Assembly (NCBI GenBank): GCA_001931905.2
Contig: MSJI02000694.1
Span: 52,187 to 116,186 of the forward strand
Origin: Cladosporium sp. IMV 00045
Taxonomy: Eukaryota > Ascomycota > Dothideomycetes > Cladosporiales > Cladosporiaceae
Length of the DNA: 64,000 nt
Direction: 5' to 3'
A program made the translations under genes and the position numbers. The notes under the pieces were generated by a model. That model was given only the letters and a program-made list of their open reading frames with translations. It was not told the DNA's origin and made no database searches. Positions 11,952 through 23,741 of the stretch are shown piece after piece. Numbering within the stretch: the first letter of the stretch is position 1; the number at the start of each line of letters is the position of its first letter.

Positions 11952-12482
11952 GATGTGTGGTTTATGTGTATAGATATGTTTCGTGAGAATGTAGATGTCG
12001 TGAATGTGCGTTGAAATCGTTCGGCCGTGAGGTGAGGGAGTGATGCGCTGTGGGTTGTGCTCTTACAAGAACTATTAGGCTTATAAATCTCGACAAGAAA
12101 TGTTTAGAAGGTCGGAGCGGAGTCAGGCTGTTGATCAGATAAGATCAAGAGCCCCTCCTCTCTAGCTTACCCCGGCTGCCAGGAACCGTGCCCAAATGGC
12201 TGGAAGACGATGATGTCGTCCCAAAGCTCCCCAACGATGGATCTCCATTGTCCGATCCGAAACTAGGTAGTGACGATCCCATCAGAACTGGTACGATACA
12301 GTTATATGCAGGGGTAAGCAGAAGCACTCTCACCACGGCCAATAAGTTCCATCTTTCTACCTTAACCTCCTCTCCATCCCATCTCAATCCCCTTTCTCAA
12401 CTTCTTCCAAACCATTGGGGAAAGACCAAACGCATAACAAGAACAATTACCAAAACAACACACTCCCTCACCCCCCGTCAAC
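11952..12482. promoter_or_regulatory. divergent promoter region
   Basis: 531-bp spacer between divergently transcribed SQT1-like (minus) and DUF4267-like (plus) genes. A TTATAAAT at about 12081-12088 is TATA-like and sits roughly 130 bp before the minus-strand ATG. A C/T-rich tract precedes the plus-strand ATG. Confidence 0.4.
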
Positions 12483-12950
12483 ATGTCAACAACACGCAAC
12501 CTCTTCACCCACCTCCCCCCACCAGCCGAATGCCTGGCAATCCTCATCGGCACGGCGGAAATCACCATCTTCGGCCTCGCCGGCCTCGCAAACCCCACCA
12601 GCTTTGCCAAAGGCTTCGGTCTCCCTCTCGAGGGGTCAGCCACAACAACCTCGAAAGACACCCCGCCCACAACGCCCACCGCCAAAACCCACCGCGGCCT
12701 CCTCCTTGCCCTCGCGGCGCGTAATCTGGAAAAAGGCCTGACCGTGCTGACGTTCGCGCTGTATTTCCGCGACCGCAAAGCGGTGGGCACGTGTGTTTTT
12801 GCGGGTTTGGTCACGACCGCGGCGGATTATTTGGCGGTCAAGTGGTATGGAGAGCAGGAAGCGGTGGGAGGGCACGTGATGGGGATGGTTAACTGTTCAC
12901 TTGTGGGTGGGGCGCTGCTGTGGTGGGGGAGGGAGGGGGCGTGGTTTTGA
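12483..12950 (+). CDS. DUF4267-like small membrane protein
   Basis: Single exon, 155 aa. Four hydrophobic segments: about residues 17-38, 75-100, 105-125 and 130-150, so a small integral membrane protein. The pattern of an N-terminal helix ending in a FGLP-type motif (KGFGLPLEG), an ARNLEKGL turn, and a last helix after an HVMGM segment matches the DUF4267 family of fungal and bacterial proteins, whose function is unknown. Codons are consistent with neighbours. Assignment to DUF4267 is from memory of the pattern and should be confirmed by profile search. Confidence 0.65.
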   Translation: MSTTRNLFTHLPPPAECLAILIGTAEITIFGLAGLANPTSFAKGFGLPLEGSATTTSKDTPPTTPTAKTHRGLLLALAARNLEKGLTVLTFALYFRDRKAVGTCVFAGLVTTAADYLAVKWYGEQEAVGGHVMGMVNCSLVGGALLWWGREGAWF

Positions 12951-13197
12951 GGAGTTGATAAGACTGGAGGTGGCAGGAGGGGAGGGGGATGGGGAGGTGG
13001 GTGGGAGATTGAGGGGAGGGGGAATGAATGGGAGTGAAGGTGGTATTAGAAGGTTTTTGTTCATTGGGAAGAATCTACATTTTTTGCGACGCGTGAAAAT
13101 CAAAAGGCTAAATTCAATCAACCAAAATAAAGTTGCTTTTTTGTGTGCCTCTGCCACATCTGAACCGCAGCCCGACCGATGTGCACTTTTCTTATCT

Positions 13198-15025
13198 TTA
13201 CACATTCAACTCAACGACGTCGCCATCCAGCTCGCCCTGGTACTTCTGCAGAGCAGCCTTGACCTTTGTGGTGATCAACCTCTCGACGATCTCGGGCGAG
13301 CGGCCGACGAAGCTGCTGGGGTCGGTGAGGCTGTCGATCTCGGAGAGGATGGGCTTGAAGAAGTCGGAGACCTTGATGCGGTCGATGAGGTCGTTGTCCT
13401 TGCCCTCCTGCTTGACCATGGCGCCGGCCTGGTGCGAGAGCACGCGGATCTCCTCGTGCGTGTCCTGGCGCGAGTAGCCCTTCTCCACCATCGCCATGAT
13501 GATGTTTTCGGTCGCCATCTGGGGGTTGTTAGTACGGGATGATGTGAGGTGAGGTGGGGTGGCAGGGCGGTGACTTACGAAAGGCAGCTCGGACTCGACT
13601 CGCCTTTTGATGACGGCAGGGTAGACGACGAGACCGTTGGAGATGTTGTTCAGCTGTGGGAGTGGCAATTAGCGATTGACCAAGACTGCTCTTGACTTTC
13701 AAGACTCACCAGCATAATGCAAGCATCAGCGCAGAGGAAGCCCTCGGGAAGGGTGATACGCCTGATGGCAGAGTCATCGAGCGAACGCTCAAGCCATTGA
13801 GAAGCGTAAGTCTGCTCAGCGTCACCACCAAAGTTCCTCATCTTGCGTCCGAGAGAGCAGAGACGCTCACTGCGCATAGGGTTACGCTTGTAAGCCATGG
13901 CGGAAGAGCCAATCTGGTCAGCCTCGAAAGGCTCCTCGAGCTCCTTGAACATGGCAAGGTGTCTGATGTCGCCACCGATGCGCTCGACGGTGCAGCCGAA
14001 AGAGCCAATGGCGTGGAGGACATCGACGTCGATCTTGCGAGAGTAGGTCTGGGAAGTGCTGATCTCGGCAGACTTGAAGCCAGCCTTCTTGGTGACGAGC
14101 TCATCGAGCTTCTCGACGAGCTCGTGGTTGCCCTTGAAAATGGCAAGGAAAGAGCCCTGAGTACCGGTGGTGCCCTTGACACCACGGAACTGCTCGAGGA
14201 GGTCGTCACGGACGCGCTCGAGGTTGCGGAGGTCGTAAAGGAGGTCGGTGATCCAGAGAGATGCACGCTTGCCAACGGTGACGAGCTGTGCGGGCTGGCC
14301 GTGGGTGTAGCCAAGGCAAGGCAATGAGCGGTGCTCCATGGCGAATTTGGAGAGACTGTGGATGACGGTGGCGAGCTTGGGGATGATGAGGTTCATGGCA
14401 TCCCTGAGGAAGATCTGGGCATGTTAGTCCTGAAAGTGTGCGGCCTTCAGCGGTAAGAGCATACCAAGTCGGCGTTGTCGGTCACGTAGCTATACAGTGT
14501 TAGTATTGCTGAAAAATCAATGGCTTTCAGGAGATTTTTCCTCCCGTCATGAAATTACTCACCAAGAAGTAGCACCCCAGTGGATGATACCAGCAGCCTC
14601 GGGGGCGACGAGACCGTAAGTGTGAACGTGAGCCATGACATCGTGACGCCTGCGCTTCTCCTCAAGAGCAGCGGCAGCAAACTCATCATCCTCAATGCGC
14701 TGGTGCTCCTTCAGCTGGGCAATTGCCTCCTCGGAAATGTCAAGACCGAGCTCGCGCTCCGACTCGGCGAGGTAGACCCAAAGCTGTCTCCAAGTGCTGA
14801 AGCGGTTGCGCGGGCTGAAGAGGTACTGCATCTCCTTGGAGGAGTACCTCGAGTTGAGAGGGCTGGCGTGAGGTCAGCATTGGTGACGGAAAATGCCATT
14901 GGGAGCAGCCATTGGGCGGCGGGGCGCGGATCATGTCGACATTCTTTCCTGCGTCTCGATTTGGAGCAGACGTACTTTGCATATGTGTCGAGGTTTGCCG
15001 CCATCATGTAAGGTGTAGCTACCAT
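13198..15025 (-). CDS. ADE13: adenylosuccinate lyase
   Basis: Six exons on the minus strand: 15025-14976, 14862-14563, 14489-14465, 14414-13710, 13653-13579, 13518-13198; one exon is only 25 bp. Total 491 aa (485 if translation begins at the ATG at 15007). Homotetrameric cytosolic lyase that removes fumarate from SAICAR and adenylosuccinate in purine synthesis. Splicing restores family landmarks: [26 protein letters not shown], the long helical core [20 protein letters not shown], the fumarase/aspartase signature [14 protein letters not shown] and [17 protein letters not shown]. The first exon is short, as is usual in ascomycete ADE13. Confidence in exon edges is high because each join gives an in-frame conserved block. 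Confidence 0.93.
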
Positions 15026-16172
15026 AATTGGTTAACCACCGGGTTGGCCAGAGAAGAAAAAGTTTTGGTATGATTCAAGAGTGCACGCACAATGGGAACG
15101 TGCTAGGATAATTCTAGCGTGCAGGAAATAGAAGACGGATTATAGAGGTGTAGCGACGAAAAGGTGTGTGTGGTGGTGTGATGGGTGACTCTTTTCGCGA
15201 GAAGAGAGATAGCAGGCGGAATAAGTAAGGTAATAATACAGTAGTGTTCTCTCACGATGCAGCGAACAGAGTGGAAAAGGGTCGATAGCGCATACGATAC
15301 AAGTGGCTGCTGCGGTGGAGTGGAGTCAGAATGGGAAGGATCGGTTTTTTCAGTGCGTTACCGGCTTTGGCTCGAATCCAGCCAGCCAGGGACAATTCTC
15401 TCTCGCCCTCTCTCTCTCTGCTGTCTGGGATTACGACTTGGTGTGTGAACGGTTCGCTTGATCAGCAAAATTTTTAGATCCGACATGGAGAAGCATTGGT
15501 AGACTGGGAATAACCCTTGTGGATTCTACGAGATACGCAAGCACACGACCAATTTCTCCGATTCCCCTACAACAATAATAGAACAAGGTGGAAGAAACCC
15601 TCTCCAACACCGCAATGGCCAATGCCCGCCCCCATGCTCTCTCTCCAACAATCTCCTCTCTCCTCTCTCTCTCTCTCCGTACCGTCCCAAATTCTTGCAC
15701 CTCACATGGCCAACAGCAGAGGCCACCATGCTCCCTATGAGCAAGTCATCACCGCAAGATCTTTCCTCTCCCCCAGACTCAGCCGCCCAATATTCCGCCA
15801 TCCACCCTCCTAGCCCCCTCCATGCCCCGATACCGCCTGGGATGGGGCTCGCGTGCTCGCTTGCTTTACGCGTCTGCTGCCGGCCCAGACTGGTCTATCG
15901 TTGAAAATAGAAAAAGACCGTTTTCTCTCACCGACTGCCAATCTCCAATCTTGCCGCAAGGCTTGTCTTGCGGTTTCTGCGCGCCGCATGACTGCTGACT
16001 GACTGACTGTTCTGCTGGGGTCGTGATGCTGCCCCATCCGTCCCATCTCCTTAGCACACCACCAAGGGCATCTCATCTAAGAAATCTGAGAAACGGGCTG
16101 GTTCATCACGATCTTCCTCTCCTGCCTTCCTCATCAACACATTCCTCTCTCCCCTGACCTCTCTGCGCCATT
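15026..16172. other. gene-poor spacer, GA/CT tracts
   Basis: No convincing coding sequence. Contains the ADE13 5' flank and strong CT-repeat tracts (about 15405-15420 and 15640-15690). Short open frames here lack homologous-looking content. Confidence 0.4.
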
Positions 16173-16439
16173 TCAAGACGACTCCTTCCTCCCACTCCCA
16201 CTGCCGAACAACAACCCTTTCGCCGTCTCTTTCAGCGAAATATCGTTGAACAGCCAAGAGTTGCTGTGCCGTCCGCATTGCATGAACGTCCCTTGGCCTT
16301 TGTTGTCGCTGCTCCGGCGTTTGATGATGCCTTCGCTGTTGCGAGATGATGCTGTCGGGGGGCTGCTGCTGCGCTCTGACGGGGTCGGACTCGGTGAGGA
16401 GGTCTGGCGTTGCAGGGTGTGGGTGGGTTGGTTGGACAT
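16173..16439 (-). CDS. small protein, unknown function (88 aa)
   Basis: 88-codon frame from the ATG at 16439. The N-terminal half is Ser/Thr/Pro-rich and probably disordered; the C-terminal half has a distinct ordered-looking block, FMQCGRHSNSWLFNDISLK, followed by a short basic tail. A TATA box (TATATAAG on the minus strand, about 16650-16643) lies about 205 bp upstream, and the interval reads as a plausible 5' UTR. The same frame is open further upstream, but that part is low-complexity Tyr/Ile-rich sequence without the look of protein, so I take 16439 as the start. I believe similar Cys-Gly-Arg-His blocks occur in small fungal proteins, but this needs a search. No function is known to me. 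Confidence 0.5.
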   Translation of the reverse strand: MSNQPTHTLQRQTSSPSPTPSERSSSPPTASSRNSEGIIKRRSSDNKGQGTFMQCGRHSNSWLFNDISLKETAKGLLFGSGSGRKESS

Positions 16440-18814
16440 GGTTGGTGGTGATGACGGTGGCGGCGGTGTTGGTGTTTGATGTTTGTATGTGGTCGTGACT
16501 GCGATGATGGTATAATAGTTCTTTGCGACAAGTCTGTCTAGCTGAGAGATATTTGCTTTGGCTTGAATGATGATATAGTAATTGTAGTAACTGTTCGTTC
16601 TAACCCAGAAAATAATTCTCACAAACAGGACGCAAGACCACACTTATATAACCTCCCCAATCCACATCCACATCCACTTACCACCCACAACTAATCCCCC
16701 GGCGTGCCAGTATGCAGCAACCAAAAACCCCCAAGCCATGCCAATGACACAACATCCTCCCCCCGGAAGCAGTCTGCCGTGCAGCCCTGTCGCAAGGACA
16801 GAGGCATCCTTCGGCGACGACGAGCCTCGATGGCACTTCTCATTGGCTCGCACGCGCATACACGACCGGTCAGGGCGACTTGAGTAGTCAGCTGAACTGA
16901 CATGGGGCTCCACTGGGCTGCAGTTCGCAGTGGCTAGTGGGCGGCGCGTTAGTCGGCGCGGTCGGATTGCCAATGCCGGGCGCTGTTGTCGCCAAGGGGG
17001 GTATGTCAGAGTTGGATGGGCGGGATGAGTGGTTCAAGGCCAATGGTTCTACCGTAGGGCTGATCGCTTGTCTTGTCGCGGTAGACTTGGTTTCTCTGGT
17101 ATCTCCGCATTCGTGAACGCCCACCCGTACCATTGGATCGTTTGAATTCCCACCCATCTTTCATTCTCACAATAACAACTCCAATCCACCGCAAGACACT
17201 CGAATCATGACCACGTCTCCCACCCTTCAGCGCCGCAATAACCGACTTCTCTTTCCCTTATCTACGCCAAAGCGCACGGTTCCTGTACGAACCGCACCAC
17301 GTCACCACGCCAAACTCCACACCCCGGCTCCTTCGGCGTGCTGGCGTGCTGGTGGATCTTGGCAAGGCTCGTAAGGCTGCACTACTTTTACTCACATGAC
17401 CCAAGAACGCAGGGGTTTCTTTGCATGTGGTTGATAGGCCATCTGTCCCAATTGGCCGGGAGGCACAAGGCAACGAGATGCTTGAAGGTGTGCCCCTTGG
17501 CCTGGCATGCGTGGAATGCATGGAAGTATGCATGGAAAGGTCTGCACGTGAGGTCTTGGTGTAGGGATGTGTGCGTCTCTCGTCTTCGTCTGTTTCTTAG
17601 TATGTATGGGTGACTGATGATTCGAAAGGCTGGCACGGTTAGAGGTAGTCATGTGCCTATTGCCTCGAACTAAGAAGTCTACAGTTCTCGTCCTGCATCG
17701 ACGGGGCTTCTCTTCCCATTGGCCTACATTGACATCGCAGGATCTAAACAAGGTACATGCAATCGAAGGCTGATGGAACGATTCATCGAAGCTCTGATGA
17801 CTCTTCTCATGCGAGATTGCGTAAGTGAGGCTGTGTTCAACGTCGTGTAGCTGTGTTTCCTTAAGCTGACATACCCACATCGATTTCCAGTCGATCGACT
17901 AGGAATCAAGCTGTGACTGCGGTACACGACACTGTCAGAACAACCAGCACCTTCACCTTTCCACTTCGTCCACCCAATTTCTCAAACGCAACGACACAGC
18001 CAACCGACAGAGAAATCACACCAACTCGCTGCATGTAATGTGTTCATCGACACCAGAACTGCACAGCCCCATTGCCTTCTCATCACACGACTCATGTGAC
18101 GCCCAAACCCTCCCAATGCCTGCCCCTGCATCTGCAGGACCCCAAGAAAAGAAGGCGAACTTCTCGCACTAATGCACAGAAGCCTGCATGGAAGGCTCTC
18201 ACGCGTGACCTTCGCTTGATATCATTTCTTGCAGGGGTGCATGGGCTTCATGTTGCCTTCTTCAGAAGTGGTCACGAGGAGTCGATGTATGCATCGCATG
18301 TACTTGGCGAGCGTCTCGCGCGCGTCTGTGCTTTTCATTGTCAGGTGATGGGTGAGCGCATGTGAGTGAAGTGAAGTGAAGCGAGGCACACAGACGCGAA
18401 AGCCGCTTTGTCGCTACGTCGGGTTGTTCAAGGTCAAGAAGCTGGGGCCCTGGGATGATTCACGTTCTGTGTCGGGCAGGGATGGAAGCGCTGGCGGTTT
18501 CTTAAGATCGGTTGTGGGGTTCTTCAATCGTTGCATACCTCCTACCAGGTATCGCTCATACGAGATCGCGTGTCTTGCTTGCCTGATGCGGGTATTCTTG
18601 GGCTAAGACGTCTGGGGCGTGAAGACAATGCTGCTTCCCTAACCCTGCCGGCCAATTCATAGATGATTACGTGGACTCGAAGGAACGACACTTTATCGAA
18701 AGAGAAAAAGGTGGCATGTAATCTGAATGCATTATTCCACGATCCCAATTCCAATTCCAATTCCAGACTATCCTGCTATGCCAAAAAATCCCACTACTCT
18801 CAACCACCGCATGC
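16440..18814. other. gene-poor spacer
   Basis: About 2.4 kb with no supported gene. Contains the TATA-bearing promoter of the small gene to its left, several short direct repeats around TGCATGGAA (17505-17540 and again near 18185) and the 3' flank of the Nup82-like gene at its right end. It might carry a non-coding transcript, but nothing in the sequence shows one. Confidence 0.35.
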
Positions 18815-21561
18815 TCAATGCCCAGCACTCAACCTCCCCAACCTCTCCGTAACGGCATCCACAAGCGCCGTCTCGCGCTCCAGCAAACCCATCACGTGCT
18901 GCAACCTCTGCCGCCTGAACTCGATCGCCACACCGCCACCCGACTGCTTGCCGCTCTTCTCCTCGCCTTCCTCCTGCTGCTGCTCGCCCATACGCCGCAC
19001 TGCCGCATCGGCCTGCTTGACGAGCTGTTCTTGCAAATCGTCGACCTGGGCGAACCGCGCTGTGAGAGCGCCGTTTGTGTTCTTCGCGCGCTGGGCGCTG
19101 TCGTGATTATTGCTGTCGGCGGCGGAGGAAGGGCTGTTGGGAGCGTGCAAGAGCGAGTCGGGCGATACTGGCGCCGGTGTGCTTTCGCTGAGCTGGGACT
19201 GTTCTCTCGCAAGACTAGCCTCCAACCTGCGCACCTCGTCCGCGAAAGCCTGCTCTTTCGCACTGAGCTCCTTCCCGCCCAGCAGGGCGACTTTGCGACG
19301 CAAGGCCTCGACTCTCTCGTTGAGGTTGCGCGTGTTGGAGTTGGCGACCATGATGCGGTGGTCGAGTTTCTCGGTGCCGTACATTTTCGCGTCCTCGATG
19401 ACTTCACCCGCCACGCTGGCGCCGAGGGCTGCCTCGCCGTCGCGCTCGTCGTCGCCCGTCACGGCGTCGACGCGCGCGGCGATCTCGCGCACTTTGACGA
19501 CTTGGTCGAAGAGCTCGGAGCGCAGGCGCTCGCAGCGGCGGAAGAGGTCGGCGGCCGCCAGGCCGAGTTGGTTGGTTTCGTGGGAGAGGATGCGGTGGGC
19601 GTCGGTGATGAGTTGGAGGGTTTCGGGGGAGAAGCGCAGGGGTGCTTTGAGGTTTGCGCGGGCGAGTTCGGAGGTTTTGTTGGGGCCGATGAGGGTTTGG
19701 AGCTGCGAGGGGTTGAAGAATTCTTGCGGCGGTTGGTAGGGCTCGCGCGGTTCGGGGGCGGGAAGGGAGAGTTGTTCCGGCTCGTAGGGGTGGGATGGGT
19801 GCATGGGGAGCTCTAGGCTGGCGGCGTGAGGTCCGGCGGGGGTTGAGGTTAGGAGGAAGTAGTCAAGGGAGTTGTCGAGGATTGCGATTGCTCCGGTAGG
19901 GTTGCTCTTCTCATTCAGGTGCGCCGAAAGGTCGATGATTTGGTCAATCTTCGTAGAACCAGAATCAAGAATGACGTCCAATCTGAATTCACCACCAGCA
20001 TCAGAAGGGTTGGCGAGTTCAGCCTCGAGATCACCAACCCAAGGCCTGAAGTCCAGACCGTACACACCAGAGGGAGTAGTGGCAAAGAGCTCGTATCGAT
20101 CAGTTGGGGATGAAGTAAACATAGGCCAGGAGGAAGCGGTCGTGAGCTCCGAGGCAAGATCAACGGTCTCAAAGAGGAGCAAATCCTTTCCATCGTCCAA
20201 ATCGTCCATGCCATAAGACCGGCTGCGTTTGACAGGAAGCCACTCGGCCCCGATGCCGTCAAGATCCAGACAGACGTGCACCTTGTCGGCATTGGTCGCC
20301 AAGCAGACAATTCCAACGCTCAAACCTTCCTCACCGACAGGCGCATCTTCCAGGTCATCACCAAACAGATCTTCGCGGTCAATCATAGGCGCGACAACAT
20401 GAATGTCCGTGATCTCTCCGAAATCGGGCTCTGGAGTCAACAAGAACGGTCCTTGCAGCTTAGGAATGGCACCCAATCTCTCCGGCCTCGAGTAGACCTC
20501 AATCACATCAAAATCCGTCGCGCCAGGCAAGGTAAGCGGGTCCTGAGAGTCCAGCTCAGCCAACCACTTCGTCTGCGCATCTGCCGTCCTTTTCTCGCTT
20601 TCCGTGGCTTGAGAATCATGCTCGATCGCGCGCCTCTTCGCAACGACAGAAGTGCTGAGAGCGGGCAGCATAGTACTCGGCACACGAAACTGACTGGGCA
20701 GAAACGGGCTCAGAGCATAAGTGTCACCCTCGGTCATTGCGAGCCAAAGCGTCATGCTCGACCAGCCGTGTTCATCCTCATGTCCCGAGCCTCCAAACGC
20801 GGCAGCCGCGACTTGCATCTCGACCTCGTCGGGGGAGAAGCCCTTCTTGATACCATACCTGCTCGCGCTGAAGTCGGCGTTGGTGGAAGTGGCGTTTGCG
20901 AGTTTCTTCAGATCGAAAGCGATTGCAGGCTCGTCGAAGGTGTAGCGGTTGTTGATATCCACTTCCCAGAGTCGCACGCATGCGTCTTTTGTGATGGTGA
21001 CGAGAGCTGGGACGCCGGGGCGGGAGAGAGGGTGCCAGAGAGCAGTCGCTAGAGGTGCTTGTTCCAGTACGTGTGCGGTGGGTCCTACCTGGAAGGCCTT
21101 GAGGCGGATTTCCGAGTCGTCGCCGCTGCGTAGGTGGGCGGGAGATGGGAGGACGCAGACATGGCATGTGTGGGATGTGAGGACCGCGAGGAGGTTCCCG
21201 TCGGGGGAGATGGATAGTTGGGAAATGTTCCATGGTGTGGGAAGTTTAAGCAACTGGAAGTATTGTCAATCAGAAAGTAATGTCTATCAAAAAGGTCCTT
21301 TGTATAGCATACCCGATATCCTTGCCCAAGCTCATTCGCACGACCGTCCTGTTCGGCATCACGCAGCAGGCTCAAATCACTCCACCTCAGCTCCTTTCCC
21401 ACTGCGACAAAGACCTCGGATCCGCGGTGGGCGATCGTCTTGCGAGGTCCTTCATGCTGTTGTTGTTGTTGCTTTGAATCCGGCTGGGTCGATTGGAAAA
21501 GCTTGAAGCCCGCCGAAGGTCTTGAGAGCCACTCGGGCGTGTATGAGAGAACCTTGGGCAT
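18815..21561 (-). CDS. NUP82: nucleoporin, Nup82 type
   Basis: Two exons, 21561-21313 and 21253-18815 (59-bp intron), 895 aa. N-terminal beta-propeller-like region (about 1-500): MPKVLSYTPEWLSRPS start, PWNISQLSISPDGNLLAV, TALWHPLS, TKDACVRLWEVD. C-terminal third is long alpha-helical coiled coil (about 620-890) with a Ser/Pro/Asn linker near 790. This layout and the start are those of fungal Nup82/Nup88, the cytoplasmic-face nucleoporin that joins Nup159 and Nsp1 in the mRNA export platform. Exon 1 has a CAA-encoded polyglutamine stretch. Joining the exons gives GYRLLKLPTPWN without a frame change. Divergent from CBC2, 348 bp between the ATGs. Confidence 0.8.
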
Positions 21562-21909
21562 GTTGGAGGCAAGTTCCGACCTTTGGCTCGCCAACTCCCA
21601 CGGGCAATGAAAGAAAACTGCAGGATAGCAAGTGGTTGTTGGCGAGTGGTTTTACCAGCAGTCGCAAAAGTTGCGGCGGCGCGTTGCAGCCAACCAGCCA
21701 GGCAAAGCACATGCTGTGCAGCAGCTTCCAATCGCGCGCGCAAGTGATGCAAGCTCCGAGCTTCAGCAGCCTGGCCCATCATCAGCCTAAACAACTTTCA
21801 CATGCTGCGAACCGACAATTCACTTTTTCAAGCCTGACTCGACTTTAAGTTCTACTACAACATCACCGATTGACTGGTATTGGGACATACAGCAACACCA
21901 CCATTCACC
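21562..21909. promoter_or_regulatory. shared promoter NUP82/CBC2
   Basis: 348 bp between divergent start codons of two genes that both act in RNA export and processing. No TATA box seen. Bidirectional control is likely from geometry only. Confidence 0.4.
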
Positions 21910-22540
21910 ATGCCTCAATTCCGCATGGGCAGCACGGTCGAGCGACTCGACCGGCCCAGCACCTACGCCATGTCCAAGGTACGTGCAAGATCAACTACCA
22001 ATCCACCACAACATCCAAAAGACCCAACTTCACTGCCTGTCCAAACCACTCCATCTGATCTCTCCTAAAACTCCCTCCCTCCAGTACAAGCGCAAACGCC
22101 GCCACTCCAACGACCGCGCCCCCTCGCCGGACCCGATTGACAAACTCGCGCACGCCACAACCCTCTACGTCGGCAACCTGAGCTTCTACACCACGGAAGA
22201 GCAAATTCACGAGCTGTTCGGGAAATGCGGCGGCATCAAACGCCTCATCATGGGACTGGACAGATTCCACAAAACGCCCTGCGGCTTCTGCTTCGTCGAG
22301 TACTACACGCACCAGGACGCGCTGGACTGCATGAAATACGTCGGCGGCACGAAGCTGGATGAGAGGATTATTCGCTGCGATTTGGATGAGGGTTTCGCGG
22401 AAGGGAGACAGTATGGTCGCGGCAAGAGTGGTGGGCAGGTTAGGGATGAGTACAGGGAGGAGTTTGATCCGGGGAGAGGTGGGTTTGGTAAGAGGATTAT
22501 GGAGGAGAGGGAGAGGTATGCGGATGAGTATGATGATTAG
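21910..22540 (+). CDS. CBC2: nuclear cap-binding complex small subunit
   Basis: Two exons, 21910-21978 and 22085-22540 (106-bp intron), 174 aa. It is the CBP20/Cbc2 subunit, which with CBP80 binds the m7G cap of nuclear transcripts. A single RRM occupies about residues 45-125 with RNP2 [10 protein letters not shown] and RNP1 CGFCFVEYY; the N-terminal Tyr-rich segment and [10 protein letters not shown] loop, conserved in CBP20 for cap stacking, are present. The tail has the R/G/D-rich [20 protein letters not shown] block diagnostic of this family. Length matches the family (about 150-180 aa). Confidence 0.93.
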
Positions 22541-22930
22541 ACTTGAGGGGTTCTTGTGGGCTTGTGGGTTTGGAGAGGTGGTGTTTTTGCCCTGTGCCAT
22601 CTGCCCTTTGATGGGAGGCGTTCTCTGGCGTAGGAATGGGTTTTTGGCTGGGATGAATCTTGGAGCTTGGGTTGTACTCTGACAGATGAATATAAAAAGT
22701 GAAGTTCACCAAAACCAAGTGCCTTTCATGAAGGGTAAGAACTTTTCGTCTTTATGATGCGTCTATGTTCGCTTATCGCTTTATATCACAAGACCACCTG
22801 GACCCGTCTGTACAAGGTGCCCAAACCCCCAACAAAGACGAAAGTCCGACTGAATCCACGAGAAACAATACCACCCACCCAAACGCCATCGAATGCACTC
22901 ACTCATCACCTCACCGCCCAATCGCGCCTT
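22541..22930. other. convergent intergenic
   Basis: 390-bp spacer between the 3' ends of CBC2 (plus) and the Pdx2-like gene (minus). Only 3' flank sequence is seen. Confidence 0.4.
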
Positions 22931-23741
22931 CTACTCCCCAGCAGCAAGAGAAGCAGCTTCGACAACCTGCCCCAACCACCAAGCATGAATCCTCGCATCG
23001 CCCGTGAGTTCAGGATGGAACGCCGTGCCGAAAACATTCCCCTGCCTGACGGCAACAATATCTCCATCCTCGCCCAACTCCTCCGCCGTCGCCGTCTGAT
23101 CCCTGATCGCCTTCGCGCGCCCGGGCAAACGGCACAGAATCTCCACGGATGCCTTCGTCGCCCTCTTCGCCGGCGCGCTCACGACCTTCCCCTCGTCTTC
23201 GCCCTTCACAGCATCGCCGGCGGGAGCAGAGGAAGAGAGGACTTTCTCCACGACCGGCGCGCGGATGAAGACGGAGTGAAACGGTTCCTGACCCTTGAGA
23301 AAGCCAAGTTCCAGCGCGGCCTCGAAACTCTCCACCTGCCTTCCAAAATAATTCCTCTGGACCCGCACATCTAGCCCGCCGACCAACTCCTGCCCGCTGG
23401 CTTTGCTCTTGTTGGCCTCCTCGGCGAGCAAGATCAGGCCCGCGCACGTGCCCCAGACGGGTTTGCGGTGGAGTTTGACGAAGTCGCGCAGGGGCTCGAG
23501 GAGACCGCAGCGTGAGGCGATCAGGCTGATGGAGGTGCTTTCGCCGCCGGGGAGGATGAGGGCGGTGCAGCTGGAGAGTTCGGCGGCGGTGCGCACTTCG
23601 ATGAAGTTGAAGTGAGTTGGCGGTTTGGGGGAGGAGGGCGGCGGCGCGGGACAGGAGGGTGATGTGTTCGATGAAAGCGCCTTGGAGGGCGAGGACGCCG
23701 ATTGTGAGGGTGGGACCGGGAGGGACTGGGTCGGTGGTCAT
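22931..23741 (-). pseudogene. PLP synthase glutaminase Pdx2/Sno, one-base frameshift
   Basis: Glutaminase subunit that feeds ammonia to Pdx1/Snz in vitamin B6 synthesis. From ATG 23741 the frame reads LTIGVLALQGAFIEHITLL and then leaves the family; from about 23625 the next frame continues with FIEVRTAAELSS, LPGGESTSISL, the nucleophile Cys in WGTCAGLILL, NYFGRQ, FIRAPVVEK and the FHPELTGD His/Glu pair, to the stop at 22931. The region 22931-23741 is 811 bp, one base over a multiple of three. The break maps near five C's on the coding strand (23627-23631), where one extra C would explain it. No GT-AG pair fits between the two conserved blocks. It is either a sequencing/assembly indel in a homopolymer or a real mutation. 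All catalytic residues are otherwise intact, so I favour an indel error. Confidence 0.8.

Noticed and set aside
11016..12014. 332-codon plus-strand frame
   Set aside because: Antisense shadow of the WD40 gene; G/V/A-rich as expected from reversed GC-rich codons.
12901..13542. 213-codon plus-strand frame
   Set aside because: Antisense to the last exons of adenylosuccinate lyase; its composition mirrors that gene's codon bias and it lacks motifs.
17392..17880. 162-codon minus-strand frame
   Set aside because: No family motifs, His/Pro/Gln-rich noise composition, no supporting promoter or splice structure.
18818..19816. 332-codon plus-strand frame
   Set aside because: Antisense shadow of the coiled-coil part of the Nup82-like gene.
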